DNA of 16,045 nt, taken from the NCBI GenBank assembly GCA_964581825.1, contig CAZORB010000105.1, positions 1 through 16,045 of the forward strand, written 5' to 3'. Position numbers and translations under genes: made by a program. Shown in pieces: positions 1-5,637 of this stretch; within the stretch, counting starts at the first letter, position 1; each line of letters opens with the position of its first letter. Origin of the DNA: SYIM01 sp964581825 (GTDB lineage Bacteria; Pseudomonadota; Gammaproteobacteria; Burkholderiales; Burkholderiaceae_E). The notes beneath the pieces were generated by a model, which was given only the letters and a program-made list of their open reading frames with translations, was not told the origin of the DNA and did not search any database.

Positions 1-1
1 C

Positions 2-154
2 TCGACGGTAAGGCGGCCCGATATCTCCGAGCAACTGGTTGGCGTTGGGGTGCGTCCCGTGACGTCGACCGCCGAAGAAGCGCAGGCGATGATCCGTAGC
101 GAAAACACGCGCTGGCGCGACGTGGCTCGCAAAGCGGGTTTGAAGGCCGAGTAA
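2..154 (+). CDS. Bug/TTT-family periplasmic receptor, C-terminal fragment (5' end outside the window)
   Basis: An open frame enters from the left edge and ends at TAA 152-154, giving 50 residues. The tail ends in a Trp-containing helix, ENTRWRDVARKAGLKAE. This matches the usual end of Bug-type tripartite tricarboxylate transporter receptors, in which an (E/R)xxxW motif is followed by a basic KxAGI/L segment. The two complete Bug genes in this window end the same way (KTWQRVITQAGIRAD and TRWGETIKAAGITLNN), so the assignment rests on direct comparison within the window. The family binds carboxylates or other small molecules in the periplasm. It ends 8 bases before the stop of the convergent racemase-like gene, with no hairpin terminator between them. 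Ligand and full length cannot be judged. Confidence 0.72.
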   Translation, partial: STVRRPDISEQLVGVGVRPVTSTAEEAQAMIRSENTRWRDVARKAGLKAE

Positions 155-162
155 CCGACCGC

Positions 163-945
163 TCACTGCGCGAGAAACATCTCGCGCAGGGTCGTCTTCC
201 AGGAGTCCGGGTAGGAGGAGGGGCCGCGGAACACCATGCCGCTGTCGCGAAGGGCAACCTGCGCTTCCACCGCTTTGAGGGCAACACCCAGAATATCCAG
301 TAGCGGCACGCCATCAACCGCGCGCAACTGGTTTTCGACGAAGAACATATTCAGCGGGCCGCCCGCTGGAATCAGCACGCGTGCGCCGCGAGCGATGGCT
401 TTTCTTGCCTCGGCGCGAAACGTGTCCAGGGCAGGGCCAGGGTTCGCGTACATGGCGCTGAAGTCGTGATAGGTCAGCGCCATGGATGAACCCTCGACCA
501 GTTGATCGCCCAAACCATACTCTCGGGTAAACGCCTCCATACGAAGCCGCGCGCCGCGGTTGTGCGTCAGAAAAGCGAATCGCCCACCGATCTGGGCGGC
601 CAGATGTACCGCTGCCTCGGTAATGAAGACTGCCGGAAAGTCGGTCAGTTCGCGAACCTCGAGATGGCCAGTTTCGTTGGTGCTGACGTTCACAAACCCG
701 GCATAACCGCGCTGCTCGGCGACGATGGCGTTCCTGACCACCTCGCGCGTTGCAAGGTGGAAGGCGCTATCCGACTGATCGACCCCAGGGAAGGTGCGGC
801 TGACACCGTGAAACTCGAAGTCGAATTGCGGACTGAGCAAGGCGCGAGCATGGCGACGCGCCGACTGCTGGTAAACGCTCCAGATCGCTGCGTCGGAGTC
901 GGATGAGCTACTTTGCAGCCAGAGTTTTCGGATGGAAGTCGTCAT
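163..945 (-). CDS. Asp/Glu/hydantoin racemase-fold protein lacking both catalytic cysteines
   Basis: The 260-residue protein resembles the Asp/Glu/hydantoin racemase superfamily in its overall pattern. A first strand/loop GFVNVSTNETG (residues 83-93) is followed by DFPAVFITEAAVHLA, then the second-domain segment ARVLIPAGGPLNMFF (188-202) and DGVPLLDILGVALKAVEA. Canonical members carry one Cys after each of these strands for two-base proton transfer. Here the positions hold Asn/Val and Ala, and the whole protein has no cysteine, so ordinary racemisation is unlikely. From memory, a related branch with an IPAGG motif occurs in proteobacterial catabolic loci, so this may be a family trait rather than decay. 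The start at 945 is preferred because ATG follows a GAGG about 7 bases upstream; a TTG at 957 is in frame but less likely. It lies 8 bases downstream of the Bug gene, probably in one operon. Its substrate is unknown; a cytosolic partner of HyuA/HyuB is possible. Confidence 0.75.
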   Translation of the reverse strand: MTTSIRKLWLQSSSSDSDAAIWSVYQQSARRHARALLSPQFDFEFHGVSRTFPGVDQSDSAFHLATREVVRNAIVAEQRGYAGFVNVSTNETGHLEVRELTDFPAVFITEAAVHLAAQIGGRFAFLTHNRGARLRMEAFTREYGLGDQLVEGSSMALTYHDFSAMYANPGPALDTFRAEARKAIARGARVLIPAGGPLNMFFVENQLRAVDGVPLLDILGVALKAVEAQVALRDSGMVFRGPSSYPDSWKTTLREMFLAQ

Positions 946-953
946 GGGTTGCC

Positions 954-1934
954 TCAATCGGCGCGAATGCCTGCTTGCGTGATCACGCGCTGCCAGGTTT
1001 TGCGTTCTTCGCTCACGCGGGCGGTGAGCGCCTCTGGGGCTGTGCCGACAGCGGCGATGCCGCGGCCCAGCAGGTCGGTCACCATCGCCGGGTCGCGCAC
1101 GATCGCCGTAAGTTCGCGAGAAAGCCGGTCAACCACCGGCCGTGGGGTGCCAGCCGGGACAAAGATCGCAAACCAGCCCGTGACATCAACACTGCTGAGA
1201 CCGGCATCGGCCATGCCGGGCAGATCGACCGTTGGCGAACGCTCGCGGCTGCTGACTGCGAGCGCACGCAGTCTGCCAGCCTGGTGCTGCGGCATCACCA
1301 GCTGCACCGAATCAAAGACCAGTTGAATACGGCCGGCAATCAGGTCTGTCATCGCGGGTGCCGCGCCCTTGTAGGGCACGTGTGTCATGTCGATACCCGC
1401 TTCGCGTCGAAGCAATTCCATTGCCAGGTGCGAGGTGCTGGCATTGCCAGCAGATCCATAGGTGAGTTGACCCGCATGCCGCTTCGCGTAGTCAACCAAT
1501 TCCGATACCGACTTGGCAGGAACCGACGGATGAACCGCAAGCACCATCGGGTATGTTCCGAGGAGGCTGACTGCAGCGAGATCGCGCTCCGGATCGTAGC
1601 TGAGCGACTTAAGCAGCGACGGGTTGACGACGATCGGGCCTGGATAGGCGAAGAGCAGCGTGTAGCCATCGGGCGCCGCGCGTGCAACCACTTCAGCGCC
1701 GATGCTGCCACCCGCCCCAGCGCGATTCTCAATGACCACGGGCTGGCCCAGGCGCTCTGCCAGTCTCGCGCCTACGACTCGTGAGACAACGTCGGTCATT
1801 CCGCCTGCGGCAATCGGCGTCACCATCCTGACGGGACGGTTTGGATAGTCCTGCGCGGCGGCTGGGGCCACTGCGGCCAGTGCAATCGACAGCAGCGCGA
1901 CGGTGGACACTGCCCTGCGATTGAACAGTTTCAT
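954..1934 (-). CDS. Bug/TTT-family periplasmic solute receptor
   Basis: The 326-residue protein has a typical Sec signal peptide (residues 1-28: MKLFNRR, a hydrophobic core, then cleavage near AAAQ). The Bug fold follows: DYPNRPVRMVTPIAAGGMTD (the ligand loop, normally PFPPGGxxD), ENRAGAGGSIGAEVVARAAPDGYTLL, then HVPYKGAAPAMTDLIAGRIQLVFD, and the C-terminal W-containing helix with KTWQRVITQAGIRAD. Bug proteins capture carboxylates or related small molecules for TctAB-type permeases or for signalling; no tctA or tctB is present here. The start at 1934 is clear: it follows GGAGAAGGAGA and begins the signal peptide, whereas a longer upstream frame would run into the divergent SDR gene. It is transcribed divergently from the SDR-synthetase-regulator genes and is followed after 8 bases by the racemase-like gene. 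The ligand is unknown; context suggests the compound the cluster degrades. Confidence 0.92.
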   Translation of the reverse strand: MKLFNRRAVSTVALLSIALAAVAPAAAQDYPNRPVRMVTPIAAGGMTDVVSRVVGARLAERLGQPVVIENRAGAGGSIGAEVVARAAPDGYTLLFAYPGPIVVNPSLLKSLSYDPERDLAAVSLLGTYPMVLAVHPSVPAKSVSELVDYAKRHAGQLTYGSAGNASTSHLAMELLRREAGIDMTHVPYKGAAPAMTDLIAGRIQLVFDSVQLVMPQHQAGRLRALAVSSRERSPTVDLPGMADAGLSSVDVTGWFAIFVPAGTPRPVVDRLSRELTAIVRDPAMVTDLLGRGIAAVGTAPEALTARVSEERKTWQRVITQAGIRAD

Positions 1935-2047
1935 AGGGTCTCCTTCTCCAGTGCGAGCGCAGAATCCCACGTGATAGCATCGATCGCAATAAAAAGTCCG
2001 AAATGCGCAGTGTTGCGTCAATCGGTTTTTCTGGAGACAACAGCGTG
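1935..2047. promoter_or_regulatory. Divergent intergenic region with promoters for the Bug and SDR genes
   Basis: These 113 bases lie between two divergent starts and must hold both promoters. They include an AT-rich stretch around 1988-1997 (CAATAAAAAG). On the minus strand a weak TTGCGA, 17-base gap, GATTCT pair can be read, about 4/6 and 3/6 matches to the sigma-70 boxes. No clear promoter pair was found for the plus strand. The Shine-Dalgarno sites are GGAGAAGGAGA for the Bug gene and GGAG at 2033-2036 for the SDR. No strong palindrome like the one upstream of hyuA is present; CAATCGGTTT (2019-2028) has a central CG but is not a good inverted repeat. Confidence 0.4.
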
Positions 2048-2824
2048 ATGGCATCCTCAGGCGGGGGCGATTTTCCCGACGGCGTTGCATTGGTGGTCGG
2101 GGCAAGCGGCGGTATTGGCCAGGGGGTTGCGCGCCGGCTGGCCGCAAGCGGCTGCCATGTGGTTCTCACCTACCGACGCGGTATTGCCGCCGCGCAGGCG
2201 TGCGCGGAACACATTCGTGCCGCCGGCGGAAAGGCTGAACTGCTGCAGCTTCCGCTGGATGACTTAAGTGCTGTTCAGTCCGCGCTTGGATCGCTGGTCG
2301 AACACCAGGGCGCACTGCATACAGTGGTTTATGCGGTCGGGGCCGATATTTCCATGACGTATGTCGCCAATATCGATCCCGAAGAGTGGCATCGGACGAT
2401 CGACGGCGATCTCAACGGGTTCTTCAACATCACCAAGGCCGCGTTGCCACTGATGCGCAAAGCGGGCGGCGCGTCCTTTGTTGCCATCACAACCGCGGGT
2501 CTTGACCGACACCCGCCGCTCGACATCCTGTCAACGGTACCGAAGGCTGGTATCGAAGCGCTTATCCGAGGCATCGCTCGCGAAGAAGGTCGGTTCGGTA
2601 TTCGGGCTAACTCAGTGGCACCCGGAATCGTGGATGGGGGTCTGTTTGACCGGCTCCGCGAGCGTGTCACGCCCGAATTTGTTGAAGCGATGAAACGCAA
2701 CACCGCGCTGCGGCGCTTTGGGTCAATTGAAGAAATCGCAGACGTGGCCGTGTTCCTGGCCTCGCGCCGGGCAGGCTATGTCACCGGGCAGCACCTGGCG
2801 GTTGATGGGGGGTATTCGGTGTGA
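2048..2824 (+). CDS. Short-chain dehydrogenase/reductase-fold protein without the catalytic Tyr
   Basis: This is a 258-residue classical-length SDR. It has the dinucleotide loop GASGGIGQG (residues 18-26), a TYRRG end of the second strand that suggests NADP(H), DLNGFFNITKAALP with the structural Asn (N123), and a FabG-like end, RFGSIEEIADVAVFLASR followed by GYVTGQHLAVDGGYSV. The active site is abnormal. The usual Ser is Thr149, and YxxxK reads S162-T-V-P-K166, so the catalytic Tyr is replaced by Ser; NNAG is replaced by YAVG. The missing Tyr is seen directly; loss of ordinary dehydrogenase activity is inferred. The start is ATG 2048, 11 bases after GGAG at 2033-2036; GTG 2045 in the same frame has a better spacing of 8. 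The stop overlaps the GTG start of the acyl-CoA synthetase (GTGA, 2821-2824), so the two are probably translated together, and a role on a CoA-linked intermediate is likely. Confidence 0.88.
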   Translation: MASSGGGDFPDGVALVVGASGGIGQGVARRLAASGCHVVLTYRRGIAAAQACAEHIRAAGGKAELLQLPLDDLSAVQSALGSLVEHQGALHTVVYAVGADISMTYVANIDPEEWHRTIDGDLNGFFNITKAALPLMRKAGGASFVAITTAGLDRHPPLDILSTVPKAGIEALIRGIAREEGRFGIRANSVAPGIVDGGLFDRLRERVTPEFVEAMKRNTALRRFGSIEEIADVAVFLASRRAGYVTGQHLAVDGGYSV

Positions 2825-4500
2825 AGCGTTACGACGAACAGTTGGAGCGGGGCGTTGAGCCGCTTCAGGGGCTGACCGTGGGTGCTGCGCTCCGGCGCTC
2901 GGCGAAGTTGTTTGCCGACCTCGAGTTTGTCAAATGCCGCGATCGCGTTTCAAGCTTCTCTGAGATTGATACCGAAGTCGATCGACTGGCCGCAAGCCTC
3001 CTGTCCTTAGGGCTATCGCGTGGCGATCATGTAGCGGTGTGGCTGACCAACTCGCGTGAATGGATTCTGTCGTTTCTTGCCTGTGCGCGAATCGGTGCGG
3101 TGGTGGTGCCGATCAACACGCGCTACACGGCAGCTGAGGCCGGCTACATCCTTGCCCAGTCTGATTCCCGAGCCCTCATCATGACCCGCAGAATGTGGGG
3201 TAACGACTATTGGGCGATGCTGTGTGACGTAGCGCCATCGCTGACACGCGCGGTGTCGTCCGAGCTATCGGCGGCCGAACTGCCGCAACTCAAGCGAGTG
3301 ATTGCCGTTGGCGAAGAGGCGCCCGCCTGCGCGCTGAGTTTCGAGCAGTTGTGTGCAGGTTCTTCTCAGGCGCACCTGGGCCTCGCAGACGCTGAACACA
3401 GGGTGACACCCGACGACCCCCTGATCATCGTTTATACCTCGGGCACCACTGGTAAACCCAAGGGTGCGATGCATAACCATCACGTGATTCGGCAGGCCAC
3501 TCGCGTGGGGCTGCGGCTAGGCCTGGAGGCGGGCGGGCGCGCCCTGGGTCATTTGCCGCTGTATCACGTCGCCGGGCTTTACATGTCGTTCGTCCCAGCT
3601 CTTACCCTGGGCGGCTGCTACGTTGCGATGTCGCAGTGGGACACCGCGCACGCCATCGCGCTGCTCGAAAGCGAGCGAATCAGCTGCTTTGGGGGAATCC
3701 CCACGCACTTTGTCGATCTCGCCAACCATCCCTCGCTCGATGCGCAACGTCTCCCCGCGCTGAAATCGGCCTGGATCGGTGGCGCCCCCGTGATGCAGTC
3801 AACCTTCGGCCAGTTCATTCAGGCATTAGGCCTGCAGCAGCTGATGTCCACCTATGGCATGACCGAAAACACCATTTCCACCACCTTCAACCTGCCTGAC
3901 GACCCGATCGAGGTGTGCTGCCAGAATCTGGCGCCTATCCTGGGGCCGAGCGAGGTCCGCATCGTCAATCCCGCAACGGGTACCGAAGTGGCGCCCGGTG
4001 ATGTCGGCGAGGTCCAGTGCCGAGGCGAAACGGTGATGATTGGCTATTACCGTAATCCCGAGGCAACCCGCGAAACCATCACCTCGGAGGGCTGGCTGCG
4101 CACGGGCGACCTCGGCACGCTTACGAGCGACGGTTATCTGTCGATCACTGGGCGGCTGAAGGAAATGTTCAAGTCGGGCGGGTCGAATGTGTACCCGGTC
4201 GAGATCGAACAACACCTGGCGCGGCACCCCGCAGTGCGAATCGCTGCGGTGGTCGGTATTCCTGATGAGCGTCTGGGCGAGGTTGGCTTTGCCTTCGTTG
4301 AACTGATCGAGGGCGCGCGCTTTACGATCGATGACCTCCGGCAGCACTGCCGAGGTGCGCTCGCGGATTACAAGGTTCCCCGGTTCGTCTGCCAGGTGGA
4401 TGCGCTGCCGCGCACCAGTACGGCAAAGATCCAACGCTCAGCGCTGCTCGGACTCGCTCAGGCAGAGCTTGCGCGCCGCCGGGCGACGCAACCCGTCTGA
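2821..4500 (+). CDS. Acyl-CoA synthetase / carboxylate-CoA ligase (AMP-forming)
   Basis: The 559-residue member of the ANL adenylate-forming family activates a carboxylic acid with ATP and CoA through an acyl-AMP. All core motifs are present: the phosphate-binding loop TSGTTGKPKG (residues 206-215), YGMTEN (345-350), the hinge/ribose Asp in TGDLG (D430), GRLKEMFKSGGSNVYPVEIE, and the C-terminal catalytic Lys in TSTAKIQR (K536). The enzyme therefore looks active. Length and motifs fit the FadD-like / medium-chain or aryl acyl-CoA synthetase group; the substrate pocket cannot be read reliably, so the acid is unknown. The start is GTG 2821, preceded by a run of six G's about 9 bases upstream and overlapping the SDR stop. 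It is followed 31 bases later by the LacI-type regulator, probably on the same transcript. In the cluster it would make the CoA thioester used by the hydratase and dehydrogenases. Confidence 0.93.
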   Translation: MKRYDEQLERGVEPLQGLTVGAALRRSAKLFADLEFVKCRDRVSSFSEIDTEVDRLAASLLSLGLSRGDHVAVWLTNSREWILSFLACARIGAVVVPINTRYTAAEAGYILAQSDSRALIMTRRMWGNDYWAMLCDVAPSLTRAVSSELSAAELPQLKRVIAVGEEAPACALSFEQLCAGSSQAHLGLADAEHRVTPDDPLIIVYTSGTTGKPKGAMHNHHVIRQATRVGLRLGLEAGGRALGHLPLYHVAGLYMSFVPALTLGGCYVAMSQWDTAHAIALLESERISCFGGIPTHFVDLANHPSLDAQRLPALKSAWIGGAPVMQSTFGQFIQALGLQQLMSTYGMTENTISTTFNLPDDPIEVCCQNLAPILGPSEVRIVNPATGTEVAPGDVGEVQCRGETVMIGYYRNPEATRETITSEGWLRTGDLGTLTSDGYLSITGRLKEMFKSGGSNVYPVEIEQHLARHPAVRIAAVVGIPDERLGEVGFAFVELIEGARFTIDDLRQHCRGALADYKVPRFVCQVDALPRTSTAKIQRSALLGLAQAELARRRATQPV

Positions 4501-4520
4501 CCCGCGCAGCGGCCCGGCAG

Positions 4521-4530
4521 GTAACGGTTC
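4521..4530. promoter_or_regulatory. Weak candidate operator just upstream of the LacI-family gene
   Basis: GTAACGGTTC lies one base before the ATG of the regulator. It matches GAAACGTTTC, the perfect palindrome ahead of hyuA, at 8 of 10 positions and has the same central CG. Only 3 of its 5 base pairs are symmetrical. It could serve autoregulation, but a chance match is plausible. Confidence 0.2.
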
Positions 4531-4531
4531 G

Positions 4532-5548
4532 ATGCGCGGCGCGATTTCGATCCGAGAGGTAGCCAACCGCGCCCAGGTGGCGATTGGTACCGTGTCTCGG
4601 GTCATCAATGGTCACCCCTCGGTTAGCGCGGATCGGCGGCAGCGCGTGCTGGACGCCATCGCTGAGCTTGGCTACGTGCCCGACATGGTTGCGCAAAGTA
4701 TGCGTAACCGCCGCTCGATGACCCTTGCCTGCGTCATGCGTGACTTCACCGTGCCCACGCTGAGTCTTTTTGTCGACGCGATGCAGCGTGAAGTTGAGCC
4801 ACACGGGTTTTCCACGATGGTGGCTTCGAGCGGCCACGACACAAACCGAGAGATCTCGCTTCTGCAGGGGTTCCGGCAACGGCGCATCGACGGCCTGGTG
4901 ATCGCTTCATCATCGGAACGTTCCCGGACGCTCCTGTCGGCGATGCGGGGTGCAGGATTTCCGATTGTTCTGATCGATCGCCGTGCGCCGGCTGAGTTTG
5001 ATTCGGTAGGCGTCGAGCATGCCGAGGGCATTTCGTCGGCGGTTGGCTATCTTGCGAAGCTGGGGCATCAGCGCATTGCAATCTTGTCAGGCGAGGCAGG
5101 GCTGCATCCCACACGGGATCGGCTGGCGGGTTACCGGGCCGGGATGACGCGCGAAAAGCTGTCAGTCGACGAGGCCTGGGTACGGGCCGCGTCGTTCAGT
5201 CCCGAGTCCGGTTATGAGCAGACCGCTGCGATGCTGGCTCTGAAGAATCGCCCCACCGCGATCATCGCGGGCGGGTCGTCGCTGTTGCCGGGTTTGATGC
5301 TCGCAGCGCGAGAGGCGAGGCTCCATGTTCCCACCGATCTGTCTGTGATCGCAGGGGCTGACAGTGATCTGGCGCGGCTTTCTACCCCGGCCGTGACCGC
5401 GGTCTGCTGGCCCCATGACGCGCTGGGTCGTGCGGCGGGTCGATTCCTGGTTCGAAGGCTCGCAGATCCTGCTTTGCCCAGACAGTCACTCACTGTCCGA
5501 GCGGAACTGGTGGTGAGAGGGTCTTGCACGAGTCCGGCAAAGGGCTGA
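4532..5548 (+). CDS. LacI-family transcriptional regulator
   Basis: The 338-residue protein starts with the classical LacI DNA-binding domain: SIREVANRAQVAIGTVSRVING (residues 6-27, helix-turn-helix; recognition pair Ile18-Gly19, where LacI has Tyr17-Gln18), then VLDAIAELGYVPDMVAQSMRNRRS with the hinge helix, where Met stands in place of the usual hinge Leu. A periplasmic-binding-protein-like effector domain follows (LIDRRAP, RDRLAGYRAGM, TAIIAGG, DLSVIAGADSD). It is complete, so it should dimerise and bind a CG-centred palindrome. The start at ATG 4532 places the helix-turn-helix at the expected distance from the N-terminus; the Shine-Dalgarno (GCAGG) is weak. It sits directly upstream of the hyuA-like gene, whose start region carries a perfect GAAACGTTTC palindrome, making it the likely local repressor. 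The effector is unknown; a pathway substrate or CoA-ester intermediate is a guess. Confidence 0.93.
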   Translation: MRGAISIREVANRAQVAIGTVSRVINGHPSVSADRRQRVLDAIAELGYVPDMVAQSMRNRRSMTLACVMRDFTVPTLSLFVDAMQREVEPHGFSTMVASSGHDTNREISLLQGFRQRRIDGLVIASSSERSRTLLSAMRGAGFPIVLIDRRAPAEFDSVGVEHAEGISSAVGYLAKLGHQRIAILSGEAGLHPTRDRLAGYRAGMTREKLSVDEAWVRAASFSPESGYEQTAAMLALKNRPTAIIAGGSSLLPGLMLAAREARLHVPTDLSVIAGADSDLARLSTPAVTAVCWPHDALGRAAGRFLVRRLADPALPRQSLTVRAELVVRGSCTSPAKG

Positions 5549-5551
5549 GGC

Positions 5552-5623
5552 CGAGCGTCGGCTTGAACTGAACCGCGCGGGATTGACTTCCAAGCCGTCC
5601 GGCTGAACAATTCGCGACGCTCG
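5552..5623. repeat. Spaced 9-bp inverted repeat flanking the hyuA promoter
   Basis: CGAGCGTCG (5552-5560) is the exact reverse complement of CGACGCTCG (5615-5623). The arms lie either side of the candidate -35/-10 boxes and the right arm abuts the Shine-Dalgarno at 5624. Arm centres are 63 bp apart, close to six helical turns. It could be a pair of regulator half-sites or, if a transcript starts further upstream, an RNA stem next to the ribosome binding site. Confidence 0.4.
5583..5611 (+). promoter_or_regulatory. Candidate sigma-70 promoter of the hyuA-hyuB operon
   Basis: TTGACT (5583-5588, 5/6 match to the -35 box) is separated by 17 bases from AACAAT (5606-5611, 4/6 match to the -10 box). 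Transcription would start near 5618, just before the Shine-Dalgarno AGGGGAG (5624-5630) and the ATG at 5638. Spacing and order fit a short leader. It was identified by eye only. Confidence 0.45.
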
Positions 5624-5637
5624 AGGGGAGATTGGCG

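Noticed and set aside
946..957. TTG start for the racemase-like gene
   Set aside because: It would overlap the Bug stop and lacks a Shine-Dalgarno; ATG 945 has GAGG at a normal distance.
903..1784. Long plus-strand open frame opposite the minus-strand Bug gene
   Set aside because: It is antisense to a clear Bug gene, has Arg/His/Ala-rich low-complexity translation typical of a GC-rich shadow frame, and shows no family motif.
1935..2147. N-terminal extension of the Bug gene beyond 1934
   Set aside because: It would overlap the divergent SDR gene and bury the signal peptide; ATG 1934 has a strong Shine-Dalgarno and begins a proper signal sequence.
4331..4531. 67-codon N-terminal extension of the LacI-family regulator into the synthetase gene
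   Set aside because: The LacI helix-turn-helix lies at the very N-terminus in this family, matching ATG 4532; the extension overlaps the conserved C-terminal domain of the synthetase in another frame.
5550..5562. Hairpin GCCGA-GCG-TCGGC just after the LacI-family stop as a terminator
   Set aside because: The stem is only 5 bp and no T tract follows, so it does not qualify as a rho-independent terminator.
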